From Nocardioides sediminis (GTDB taxonomy: Bacteria > Actinomycetota > Actinomycetes > Propionibacteriales > Nocardioidaceae): a DNA stretch of 64,000 nt. The notes under the pieces are model-generated. The model ran no database searches. It worked only from the letters and a program-made list of their open reading frames with translations, and had not been told where the DNA came from. The stretch is from assembly GCF_003047295.1 (NCBI RefSeq), contig NZ_PZYZ01000002.1:682001-746000 (forward strand). Reading direction: 5' to 3'. The position numbers were made by a program, and so were the translations under genes. Below, piece by piece: positions 1 through 7,679 of the stretch; the first letter of the stretch is position 1, and each line of letters opens with the position of its first letter.

Positions 1-721
1 TGCCCGAGGCCTTGCCGCGGACCTTGCCGAGGGCGATTGAGCCCAGGCCCGGGACCTGGATGGGGGCGGTGGCGGAGCGGAGCACCTCGAAGACCTCGTC
101 GGCCGCGTCGCCGGCACCCTCGAAGACGGTGTCGGTGACCTGGTCCAGCGGGGCCAGCAGCTGCTCGAGGGGAGTGCCCTGGAGGGGCGTGCCCTGCAGG
201 AGCTCGAGCCGGATGCGGGCGAAGTCGAAGGACTCGGCGTGCCCGAAGCCCTGTGGTGTGTGGAAGGCGTCGGCCGTGGTGGTCAGCCCCTCGATGACCA
301 GGCTCGGGGTGGCGACGCCGCCCACGGTGCCGCCGATGCGGATGTCGCCGATGGTGTTGACGCCCCGCACGCCGTGGCGGTCACCCTCGCGGTAGGTGTC
401 GGTGCGGCTGGTGCTGGCAGCCACGTGGACGAGCGGGTTGTCGGGCACGCTGACGGCCGAGGACCTCTGCACGGACTGGCCGACCGCGCGTGTGCAGCGC
501 AGCTGGGCGTGGGCGTCCTTGACGTTGAACGCCTCGACGTTGTCGGCGACCAGCTTGACGCCGTAGGCGTCGGCGCGGAACCCGAAGTCGGTCAGCGCGG
601 GCGCCCGCTCGGCACGGGCGCCGTTCGCGGCGGGGGTGGCGACGAGGGTGCCGGCCAGCGCGGTGGCGGTCGCGGCGGCCAGGGCGGTGGAGAGGGCGAG
701 GGCTCGGGTCAGCGTGCTCAC
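1..721 (-). CDS. Secreted protein of unknown function, C-terminus outside window
   Basis: Minus-strand reading frame, open from a GTG at 719-721 to the window edge (about 240 residues visible). The start is chosen because GGAG lies about 8 nt upstream and the first 35 residues form a typical Ala-rich signal peptide (TRALALSTALAAATATALAG, then ATPAANGA). The mature part contains short beta-rich stretches (FGFRADAYGVKL, GVRGVNTIGDIRIGGTVGG) and one visible Cys (QLRCTRA). I do not recognise the family; it resembles the many actinobacterial exported beta-rich proteins of unknown role. Codon use (G/C at third positions) supports this frame over the plus-strand open frames that overlap it. Confidence 0.7.
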   Translation of the reverse strand, partial: MSTLTRALALSTALAAATATALAGTLVATPAANGARAERAPALTDFGFRADAYGVKLVADNVEAFNVKDAHAQLRCTRAVGQSVQRSSAVSVPDNPLVHVAASTSRTDTYREGDRHGVRGVNTIGDIRIGGTVGGVATPSLVIEGLTTTADAFHTPQGFGHAESFDFARIRLELLQGTPLQGTPLEQLLAPLDQVTDTVFEGAGDAADEVFEVLRSATAPIQVPGLGSIALGKVRGKASG

Positions 722-775
722 GGGGTGGCTCCAGGGGGCGTCGTGGTGGTCCCCACGGAGCGAGGCCTCCGTGGC

Positions 776-790
776 GTAACGCAGTGTTAC
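776..790. promoter_or_regulatory. Inverted repeat GTAAC-N5-GTTAC upstream of secreted-protein gene
   Basis: Perfect 5-bp arms with a 5-nt spacer (GTAACGCAGTGTTAC), 55 nt before the GTG of the minus-strand secreted protein, inside an unusually AT-richer stretch. Size and position fit a dimeric regulator site in the promoter region; no regulator gene is adjacent, so function is inference only. Confidence 0.3.
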
Positions 791-835
791 ACCAACCGGA
801 GGGTGTCCAAACCCACATCTGGAGAGAAATGTGTC

Positions 836-867
836 GAGCCCGGACCCGAGGAGTCGGGGCCGGGCTC
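836..867 (-). terminator. Intrinsic terminator after tRNA-Arg
   Basis: GAGCCCGG at 836-843 pairs with CCGGGCTC at 860-867, with three further inner C-G pairs. On the minus strand the hairpin follows the tRNA 3' end by 22 nt and is followed by a pyrimidine/T-rich run (CATTTCTCTCC), the usual arrangement of a Rho-independent terminator. Confidence 0.6.
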
Positions 868-889
868 GTGCGACGCCGTCACGGCGCTG

Positions 890-962
890 CGCCTCCGGCA
901 GGATTCGAACCTGCGGCACCTGGTACCGGAAACCAGTGCTCTATCCCCTGAGCTACGGAGGC
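890..962 (-). tRNA. tRNA-Arg (anticodon CCG)
   Basis: Read on the minus strand it folds as a cloverleaf: acceptor GCCTCCG/CGGAGGC, D-arm GCTC..GAGC, anticodon stem CTGGT/ACCAG with loop TTCCGGT (anticodon CCG, reading codon CGG), T-arm GCAGG-TTCGAAT-CCTGC, discriminator G. CCA is not encoded. It is divergent from argS, the gene for the enzyme that charges it, with about 100 bp between them; a TAGGGT box lies 13 nt before its 5' end. Confidence 0.95.
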
Positions 963-975
963 CGGGGCGAGGAAG

Positions 976-981
976 ACCCTA
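976..981 (-). promoter_or_regulatory. -10 box of tRNA-Arg
   Basis: TAGGGT on the minus strand (ACCCTA on plus), ending 13 nt before the mature tRNA 5' end. A TGTCAC at 1001-1006 (minus) could be a weak -35 with a 19-nt spacer. Confidence 0.45.
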
Positions 982-1049
982 CAACCCCGCTCGCCGCAGC
1001 GTGACATCGCTGCCGTGAAACCGGTTCGGGTCGTCGCCCCGGGCGTCGA

Positions 1050-1055
1050 TAGGCT
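1050..1055 (+). promoter_or_regulatory. -10 box of argS, leaderless type
   Basis: TAGGCT followed by exactly 6 nt and then the GTG start at 1062. With a normal -10 to +1 distance the transcript would begin at or within a base of the start codon, and there is no Shine-Dalgarno sequence, so argS is probably translated from a leaderless mRNA. Confidence 0.5.
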
Positions 1056-1061
1056 GGGCCG

Positions 1062-2741
1062 GTGACCCCGGACCAGCTCTCCCAGACCATCGTCGACGTG
1101 CTCGAGGCCCTCGTGGCCGACGGGTCGCTGACCCTTCCCGCGGGTGTCCCGGCGAGGGTGACGGTGGAGCGTCCACGCCAGCAGGGGCACGGCGACTACG
1201 CCACCAACGTGGCCCTCCAGCTGGCCAAGCAGGCGGGCACCAACCCGCGCGCGCTCGCCGAGCTGATCGGCGCCGGCCTCGGCCGGGCCGCCGGCGTGGC
1301 CGGGGTCGAGGTGGCGGGACCGGGCTTCCTCAACATCACCGTCGACGCCGGGGCCCAGGGCCGCGTCGCCGCCGACGTCGTGGCGGCGGGGGCGTCGTAC
1401 GGGCGCTCGGAGACGCTGGCGGGCCAGCGCGTCAACATCGAGTTCATCTCGGCCAACCCGACCGGCCCGCTCCACCTGGGCCACACCCGCTGGGCCGTCC
1501 TCGGCGACGCCATCGGCCGGGTGCTGCAGGCGGCCGGCGCCGAGGTGGCGCGCGAGTTCTACATCAACGACCGCGGCAACCAGATGGACCTGTTCGGGGC
1601 CTCCCTCGAGGCGGCGGCGCTGGGGCGCCCGGTGCCCGAGGACGGCTACCGGGGCGACTACATCGCCGACCTGGCGGCGCTGGTCGTGGCCGGCCGGCCG
1701 GACATCGTCGACCTGCCGGAGGGGGAGCGGACGGTCGCCTTCCGGGAGGCGGGCTACGCGCTGCAGCTCAAGCAGCAGCAGGACCAGCTCGACGGCTTCA
1801 ACACCCACTTCGACGTGTGGTTCTCCGAGCGCGAGCTGCACGCGGACGACTCCCACGGCTCGGTCGCCGACACGCTCAAGGGCCTCCGGGAGAAGGGCCA
1901 CCTGTTCGAGGCCGACGGCGCCCTGTGGATGCGCACCACCGACTTCGGCGACGACAAGGACCGCGTGCTGATCCGGTCCAACGGTGAGCTGACCTACTTC
2001 GCCTCCGACACCGCCTACTACCTCAACAAGCGGGCCCGCGGCTTCGACCACTGCATCTACCTGCTCGGCGCCGACCACCACGGCTACGTCGGGCGCCTCC
2101 GCGCGATGGCCGCCTGCGTCGGTGACGACCCGGCGCAGACCCTCGACGTGATGATCGGCCAGCTCGTCAAGATCATGCGCGACGGCGAGGAGCTGCGGCT
2201 GTCCAAGCGCGCCGGCACGATCGTCACGCTCAACGAGCTCGTCGACGAGATCGGCGTCGACGCGCTGCGCTACTCGCTCGCCCGCTACCCGGCCGACAGC
2301 CCGCTGACGCTCGACGTCGCCGAGATCACCAAGGCGTCCAGCGACAACCCGGTCTACTACGTGCAGTACGCCCACGCGCGGACCTGCCGGATGATGGAGA
2401 ACGCCGCCGACCTCGGGATGCGACTGCCCGGTGACGCGTTCGACCCGGCCCTCCTCGACCACGAGCTCGACGGCCGCCTCCTGCGCGCCCTCGCGGAATT
2501 CCCGCGAGTCGTGGCCAGCGCCGCGGAGCTCCGCGAGCCGCACCGCGTCGCGCGCTACCTCGAGGACACCGCCGCCGTGTTCAACAAGTGGTACGACACC
2601 AAGGAGTGCCGGATGCTGCCGCAGGGCGACGAGCCCGTCGCCCCCGTCAACGAGGCCCGCCTGGTGGTCGTCGCCGCCACCCGCACGGTCATCGCCAACG
2701 GTCTCGACCTGCTCGGCGTCTCCGCGCCCGAGAGGATGTGA
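1062..2741 (+). CDS. argS: Arginine-tRNA ligase
   Basis: Class I aminoacyl-tRNA synthetase, 559 residues (normal is 550-590), attaching arginine to tRNA-Arg in the cytoplasm. Visible landmarks in order: the N-terminal Add-1 region, the HIGH signature as PLHLGHTR near residue 135, REFYINDRGNQ, the LGADHHGYVGRL segment, a KMSKS-equivalent LSKRAGT near residue 383, and the C-terminal DALR anticodon-binding domain starting around DALRYSLARYPADSP. The GTG start gives a family-typical N-terminus (MTPDQLSQTIVDVLEAL). First gene of the argS-lysA-hom-thrC-thrB run; lysA follows after 6 nt. A tRNA-Arg gene is divergent just upstream. Confidence 0.96.
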   Translation: MTPDQLSQTIVDVLEALVADGSLTLPAGVPARVTVERPRQQGHGDYATNVALQLAKQAGTNPRALAELIGAGLGRAAGVAGVEVAGPGFLNITVDAGAQGRVAADVVAAGASYGRSETLAGQRVNIEFISANPTGPLHLGHTRWAVLGDAIGRVLQAAGAEVAREFYINDRGNQMDLFGASLEAAALGRPVPEDGYRGDYIADLAALVVAGRPDIVDLPEGERTVAFREAGYALQLKQQQDQLDGFNTHFDVWFSERELHADDSHGSVADTLKGLREKGHLFEADGALWMRTTDFGDDKDRVLIRSNGELTYFASDTAYYLNKRARGFDHCIYLLGADHHGYVGRLRAMAACVGDDPAQTLDVMIGQLVKIMRDGEELRLSKRAGTIVTLNELVDEIGVDALRYSLARYPADSPLTLDVAEITKASSDNPVYYVQYAHARTCRMMENAADLGMRLPGDAFDPALLDHELDGRLLRALAEFPRVVASAAELREPHRVARYLEDTAAVFNKWYDTKECRMLPQGDEPVAPVNEARLVVVAATRTVIANGLDLLGVSAPERM

Positions 2742-2747
2742 CCGGAC

Positions 2748-4172
2748 GTGCCCACCTCCCACCCGTCCGGATGGGCCCACGCCGACGGCGCGCTGCGCGG
2801 GCCGTCGTGGCTGCGTGAGCCGACCGACGCCAACTCGCTCGTCCCGATCCTGTGGTCGTCGACGGCCACCAAGGACGACGGCGTGCTGAGCGTCGGGGGA
2901 GTGTCGGTGCCGGACCTCGTCGCCGAGCACGGCAGCCCGGCGTACGTCCTGGACGAGCGCGACTTCCGTGAGCGTGCGCGGGCCTTCGCGGACGCGTTCG
3001 CCGACTACGACGTGTACTTCGCCGGCAAGGCGTTCCTCTCGACCACCACGGTGCGCTGGCTGGCCGAGGAGGGGCTCCACCTCGACGTCTGCTCCGGCGG
3101 CGAGCTCACCGTCGCCGAGCGGGCGGGGTTCCCGATGGCGCGCGTCGGCTTCCACGGCAACAACAAGTCGGTGCGCGAGCTCGAGCGGGCCGTCGCGCTC
3201 GGCGTCGGCCGGGTCATCGTCGACTCCTTCGACGAGGTCGAGCGCCTGGCGGCGGTGACCGAGGAGCTCGGGCGGACCGTCGGCGTCATGGTCCGGGTGA
3301 CCGCCGGGGTCGAGGCGCACACCCACGAGTACATCGCCACCGCCCACGAGGACCAGAAGTTCGGCTTCTCGATCGCCTCCGGCGACGCCTTCGACGCCGT
3401 ACGACGCGTCGAGGCCGCGCCCGGGCTGCGGCTTCTCGGCCTGCACAGCCACATCGGCAGCCAGATCTTCGACTCCTCGGGCTTCGAGGTCGCCGCCCGC
3501 CGCGTGCTCGCCCTGCACGCCCGGGTCAGCGAGGAGCTCGGCGTCCAGATGCCCGAGATGGACCTCGGCGGAGGCTTCGGCATCGCCTACACCACCCAGG
3601 ACGACCCCAGCGACCCCGCGCAGCTCGCCACCGAGCTGACCAAGATCGTCGAGCACGAGTGCCGTGCGCTCGCCGTCGACGTGCCCCGCCTGTCGATCGA
3701 GCCCGGCCGGGCCATCGTGGGCCCGGCGATGTGCACCGTCTACGAGGTCGGCACCGTCAAGGAGGTCGCCCTCGACGGCGGCGCCCGGCGCACCTACGTC
3801 TCGGTCGACGGCGGCATGAGCGACAACATCCGCACCGCGCTGTACGACGCCGACTACTCCTGCACGCTCGCCTCCCGGGCCTCCGGAGCACCGCCCCTGC
3901 TGTCCCGCGTCGTCGGCAAGCACTGCGAGGCGGGCGACATCGTGGTCAAGGACGAGTTCCTGCCCGCCGACGTGCGTCCCGGTGACCTGCTGGCCGTTCC
4001 CGGGACGGGCGCCTACTGCCGCTCGATGGCCTCCAACTACAACCACGTGCTGCGTCCTCCGGTGATCGCTGTGCGGGACGGGAAGACCTCCGTGGTGCTC
4101 AGGCGGGAGACTGAGGACGATTTGCTGTCTGTGGACGTGGGTGTCGAGGTGGGTATGGACGTGGGTGCGTGA
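2748..4172 (+). CDS. lysA: Diaminopimelate decarboxylase
   Basis: PLP-dependent fold-III decarboxylase that converts meso-diaminopimelate to L-lysine, the last lysine step. 474 residues. The PLP lysine is in YFAGKAFLS near residue 90; HSHIGSQIF, the glycine-rich phosphate site GGGFGIAY and EPGRAIVGPA follow in the usual order, with the active-site Cys region as KHCEAGDIV and YCRSMASNYN near the end. The N-terminus (about 45 residues before the core, with HPSGWAHADGAL) matches the long actinobacterial form. GTG start 6 nt after argS; its last bases overlap the start of hom, so the two are probably translationally coupled. Confidence 0.95.
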   Translation: MPTSHPSGWAHADGALRGPSWLREPTDANSLVPILWSSTATKDDGVLSVGGVSVPDLVAEHGSPAYVLDERDFRERARAFADAFADYDVYFAGKAFLSTTTVRWLAEEGLHLDVCSGGELTVAERAGFPMARVGFHGNNKSVRELERAVALGVGRVIVDSFDEVERLAAVTEELGRTVGVMVRVTAGVEAHTHEYIATAHEDQKFGFSIASGDAFDAVRRVEAAPGLRLLGLHSHIGSQIFDSSGFEVAARRVLALHARVSEELGVQMPEMDLGGGFGIAYTTQDDPSDPAQLATELTKIVEHECRALAVDVPRLSIEPGRAIVGPAMCTVYEVGTVKEVALDGGARRTYVSVDGGMSDNIRTALYDADYSCTLASRASGAPPLLSRVVGKHCEAGDIVVKDEFLPADVRPGDLLAVPGTGAYCRSMASNYNHVLRPPVIAVRDGKTSVVLRRETEDDLLSVDVGVEVGMDVGA

Positions 4173-5479
4173 TGGGTGAGGGAGACAAGCGACCGGACCG
4201 GCTCCGGGTCGCGGTGCTCGGCTGCGGGTCCGTCGGGTCGCAGGTGGTGCGGCTGCTGACCGAGCAGGCCGGCGACCTCGAGGCCCGCGTCGGTGCCCCG
4301 GTGGAGCTGGTGGGCGTCGCCGTACGCCGCCTGGACGCCGCCCGGGACGTCGACGTGCCCGCCGAGCTGCTCACCACCGACGCGGCCGGGCTGGTGTCCC
4401 GCGACGACGTCGACGTCGTCGTCGAGGTGATCGGCGGCATCGAGCCCGCGCGCAGCCTGATCCTCTCCGCCCTCGACCACGGCGCCAGCGTCGTCACCGC
4501 CAACAAGGCGCTGCTCGCCGAGGACGGCCCGACCCTGTTCGAGGCGGCCGAGAAGGCCGATCGCGACCTCTACTACGAGGCCGCCGTGGCGGGTGCCATC
4601 CCGATCCTGCGGCCGCTGCGCGAGTCGCTCGCCGGCGACAAGGTCACCCGGGTGCTCGGCATCGTCAACGGCACCACCAACTTCATCCTGGACAAGATGG
4701 ACAGCTCGGGGGCCGGGTTCTCCGAGGCGCTCGAGGAGGCCCAGGAGCTGGGCTACGCGGAGGCCGACCCGACCGCCGACGTGGAGGGCTTCGACGCCGC
4801 CGCCAAGGCCGCGATCCTGGCCAGCCTCGCCTTCCACTCCCGCGTGACCGCGGCCGACGTCTACCGGGAGGGCATCTCCGAGGTCACCGCGGCCGACGTG
4901 GCCTCGGCCCGCGAGATGGACTCGGTCGTCAAGCTGCTGGCCATCTGCGAGCTGCGGGACGAGCGGGTGGCCGCGCGCGTGCACCCGGCGATGATCCCGC
5001 GCTCGCACCCGCTGGCCAGCGTGCGCGAGGCCTACAACGCGGTCTTCGTGGAGTCCGAGGCCGCTGGGCAGCTGATGTTCTACGGTCCCGGCGCGGGCGG
5101 CTCCCCGACGGCCAGCGCGGTGCTGGGCGACCTGGTGACCGTGGCCCGCAACCGCCTCGCCGACACCCGCGGCGCCGGCGAGTCGGCGTACGCCGACCGG
5201 GCCGTGCTCCCCATGGGCGAGACGCGCACCCGCTACCACGTGGCCCTCGACGTCGACGACCGCTCCGGCGTGCTCGCGGCGGTGGCCACTGCCTTCGCCG
5301 AGCAGGACGTGTCCATCCAGACCGTCCGGCAGGAGGGGCGTGGCGCCGACGCCCAGCTCGTCGTGGTCTCGCACGCCGCCACCGACGCGGCGCTCAGCGC
5401 CACCGTCGAGCACCTCCGCGCCATGGACATCGTCCGCGAGGTCACCTCGGTGATGCGGGTCGAGGGGGGCGACGAGTGA
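4169..5479 (+). CDS. hom: Homoserine dehydrogenase with C-terminal ACT domain
   Basis: NAD(P)H-dependent reduction of aspartate semialdehyde to homoserine, the branch point to threonine and methionine. 436 residues, the monofunctional (no aspartokinase) actinobacterial type. N-terminal Rossmann motif [11 protein letters not shown]; substrate-domain motifs [30 protein letters not shown] and [18 protein letters not shown]-terminal ACT domain from about residue 350 ([19 protein letters not shown]), the expected site of threonine feedback inhibition. Start may be GTG 4169 or the next codon, ATG 4172; both overlap the lysA stop. The end overlaps thrC by 4 nt (GTGA). Confidence 0.95.
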   Translation: MMGEGDKRPDRLRVAVLGCGSVGSQVVRLLTEQAGDLEARVGAPVELVGVAVRRLDAARDVDVPAELLTTDAAGLVSRDDVDVVVEVIGGIEPARSLILSALDHGASVVTANKALLAEDGPTLFEAAEKADRDLYYEAAVAGAIPILRPLRESLAGDKVTRVLGIVNGTTNFILDKMDSSGAGFSEALEEAQELGYAEADPTADVEGFDAAAKAAILASLAFHSRVTAADVYREGISEVTAADVASAREMDSVVKLLAICELRDERVAARVHPAMIPRSHPLASVREAYNAVFVESEAAGQLMFYGPGAGGSPTASAVLGDLVTVARNRLADTRGAGESAYADRAVLPMGETRTRYHVALDVDDRSGVLAAVATAFAEQDVSIQTVRQEGRGADAQLVVVSHAATDAALSATVEHLRAMDIVREVTSVMRVEGGDE

Positions 5480-6573
5480 GCGCCGGGACCACCGACGCGC
5501 CCTGGGCGCGCCACCAGTGGCGGGGCCTCATCGAGGAGTACCGCGACCTCATCGACCTGCTCCCCGACGACCTCGAGGCCGTCACGCTGCGCGAGGGCGG
5601 CACCCCGCTCGTGCACTCGCAGTGGCTCTCGTCGCTCACCGGCGGCCAGGTGTGGCTCAAGGTGGAGGGCGACAACCCGACCGGGTCCTTCAAGGACCGC
5701 GGCATGACGACGGCGATCTCGGTGGCCAGGCACGAGGGCGCCCAGGCGGTCGTCTGCGCGTCCACCGGCAACACGTCGGCGTCGATGGCGGCGTACGCCG
5801 CGAAGGCCGGCCTCAAGCCGCTCGTCCTCGTCCCCGAGGGCAAGATCGCCGCGGGCAAGATGGCCCAGGCGGTCGTGCACGGCGCGCAGATCATCATGGT
5901 CCGCGGCAACTTCGACCACTGCCTGCAGATGGCCAAGGGGCTGGCCTGGGACTACCCGGTGGCGCTGGTCAACTCGGTCAACCCGGTCCGCCTCCAGGGC
6001 CAGAAGACCGCCGCCTTCGAGATCTGCGACTTCCTCGGCGACGCCCCCGACTTCCACCTCCTGCCCGTCGGCAACGCGGGCAACATCTCGGCGTACTGGA
6101 TGGGCTACGAGCAGTACGCCGACCTCGGTCGCGCGAGCAAGCGGCCCGTCATGCGCGGTTTCCAGGCCGAGGGCGCGGCGCCGCTGGTCACCGGGGAGCC
6201 GTTCCCGGACCCGGAGACCAAGGCGACGGCGATCCGGATCGGCAACCCCGCCTCGTGGAAGCTCGCCGAGGCCGCCGCGCAGGAGTCCGGCGGTCGGTTC
6301 GCCGCGCTCTCCGACGCCCAGATCCTGGCCGCGCAGGTCGAGCTGGCCCGCCACGACGGCGTGTTCGTCGAGCCCGCGTCGGCCGCCGGGATCGCCGGCC
6401 TGCTGGCCGAGGTCGCCGCCGGGGAGAGCTATGCTGGCGCGACCGTCGCGATCACGGTCACCGGCCACGGGCTCAAGGACACCGCCACCGCGCTGGAGTC
6501 GTGCGGCGACATCGTCGACACGGTCGTGGACGCCGACGTGGACGCCGCGGCCGCGGCCGCCGGGCTCGCCTGA
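5476..6573 (+). CDS. thrC: Threonine synthase
   Basis: PLP enzyme converting O-phosphohomoserine to threonine. 365 residues, the short bacterial class. Schiff-base lysine in [11 protein letters not shown] near residue 70; [14 protein letters not shown] and [16 protein letters not shown] are the phosphate- and substrate-binding loops. The GTG start overlaps the hom stop as GTGA, indicating coupled translation inside the hom-thrC-thrB operon. The C-terminal tail is Ala-rich ([14 protein letters not shown]). Confidence 0.95.
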   Translation: MSAGTTDAPWARHQWRGLIEEYRDLIDLLPDDLEAVTLREGGTPLVHSQWLSSLTGGQVWLKVEGDNPTGSFKDRGMTTAISVARHEGAQAVVCASTGNTSASMAAYAAKAGLKPLVLVPEGKIAAGKMAQAVVHGAQIIMVRGNFDHCLQMAKGLAWDYPVALVNSVNPVRLQGQKTAAFEICDFLGDAPDFHLLPVGNAGNISAYWMGYEQYADLGRASKRPVMRGFQAEGAAPLVTGEPFPDPETKATAIRIGNPASWKLAEAAAQESGGRFAALSDAQILAAQVELARHDGVFVEPASAAGIAGLLAEVAAGESYAGATVAITVTGHGLKDTATALESCGDIVDTVVDADVDAAAAAAGLA

Positions 6574-6577
6574 GGCG

Positions 6578-7474
6578 ATGGCGACCTACGTCGAGGGGCC
6601 CGTGCGGGTCACCGTGCCCGCCACGTCCGCCAACCTCGGGCCGGGGTTCGACTCGCTCGGCCTGGCGCTGTCCCTGCGCGACGAGCTCGAGGCCGAGGTG
6701 GTCGCCGCGGGCACCGAGGTGGAGGTGAGCGGCGAAGGGGCCGCGGACGTCCCCCGCGACGCCTCGCACCTCGTGGTCCGCGCGATGCACGCCGCCTTCG
6801 ACGCCATGGACGCCAGGCCCCCGGGCCTGCGCCTGACCTGCCGCAACGTGATCCCGCACAGCCGCGGCCTGGGCTCCTCGTCGGCGGCGATCGTCGCGGG
6901 CGTCGCCCTGGCGCGGGCGCTCGTCGCGGGCGGACAGCTGCTGCTCGACGACGCGTCGCTGCTGCGGCTGGCCGCCGACATCGAGGGCCACCCCGACAAC
7001 GTGGCCCCGGCCCTGCTGGGCGGCTTCGTCATCTGCGGGCGGGAGGAGGGGGAGTGGTACGCCGTCCCGTCGGCCGTGGACCCGCGGGTGCGGGCCGAGG
7101 TGTTCGTGCCGCCCACGCCGGTGCAGACCGCGGTCGCCCGCGGACTGCTCCCCGACGTCGTGCCGCACGCGGACGCCGCCGCCAACAGCGGGCGGGCGGC
7201 GCTCCTGGTCGCCGCGCTGGCCGGCCGCCCCGAGCACCTGCTGCCGGCGACGCGCGACTACCTCCACCAGGCGCAGCGCGAGCCAGCCATGCCGGAGTCG
7301 CTGGCCCTCGTCCGGCGACTGCGCGAGGACGGAGTCCCCGCCGTCATCAGCGGTGCGGGACCGACGGTGCTCGCCTTCGTCGGCGCCGGGCGGTCGAGCC
7401 TCGTGGACCGAGCGCCCGACGGCTGGACCCACCACGTGCTCGACGTCGAGAGCCGCGGCGTCGTCGTCGAGTGA
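6578..7474 (+). CDS. thrB: Homoserine kinase
   Basis: GHMP-family kinase that phosphorylates homoserine to feed ThrC. 298 residues. Motif 1 is VPATSANLGPGFDSLGLAL, motif 2 (ATP loop) RGLGSSSAAIVAG near residue 95, and motif 3 ISGAGPTVLAF near the C-terminus. The frame stays open upstream, but the ATG at 6578, 4 nt after the thrC stop, gives the family N-terminus MATYVEGPVRV. Last gene of the threonine operon. Confidence 0.95.
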   Translation: MATYVEGPVRVTVPATSANLGPGFDSLGLALSLRDELEAEVVAAGTEVEVSGEGAADVPRDASHLVVRAMHAAFDAMDARPPGLRLTCRNVIPHSRGLGSSSAAIVAGVALARALVAGGQLLLDDASLLRLAADIEGHPDNVAPALLGGFVICGREEGEWYAVPSAVDPRVRAEVFVPPTPVQTAVARGLLPDVVPHADAAANSGRAALLVAALAGRPEHLLPATRDYLHQAQREPAMPESLALVRRLREDGVPAVISGAGPTVLAFVGAGRSSLVDRAPDGWTHHVLDVESRGVVVE

Positions 7475-7491
7475 GCCCGGTCGCCCCCTGC

Positions 7492-7679
7492 TAGCCTGTG
7501 GGCGCGCCGTTCGGCGTGAGCTCCCACCGCCGCGGTCCTGCCGCTGGTCCGGGAGCACCCCCTCTGCCCCCGGTGGGCGCTCGGGCGAGACTCCCTCGCC
7601 CGGCGGCGTCCCGGGACCGATGTCAGCAACCAGCCCGCTCCGCCTCAGGAGCCGGGCTCCGAACGTGGGAAGGGCTCAC
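7492..7679 (+). promoter_or_regulatory. rho promoter and structured 5' leader
   Basis: A TAGCCT -10 box at 7492-7497 predicts a transcript with a leader of about 175 nt. The leader holds two hairpins: a perfect 8-bp stem with a 5-nt loop (CGGGCGAG 7582-7589 / CTCGCCCG 7595-7602), and a 10-bp stem with one bulge (7632-7641 / 7648-7658) directly before the GAAGGG ribosome-binding site. Autoregulation through the leader is known for rho genes in other bacteria; here it is inferred from structure only. Confidence 0.5.

Noticed and set aside
879..4046. 1055-aa open frame on the minus strand opposite argS and lysA
   Set aside because: Opposite two well-defined genes; sequence is Val/Gly/Asp/Arg-rich without motifs, the usual antisense shadow of high-GC codons.
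7620..7679. ATG 7620 as start of Rho
   Set aside because: In frame, but the second leader hairpin and the GAAGGG site lie after it; GTG 7680 has the better ribosome-binding site.
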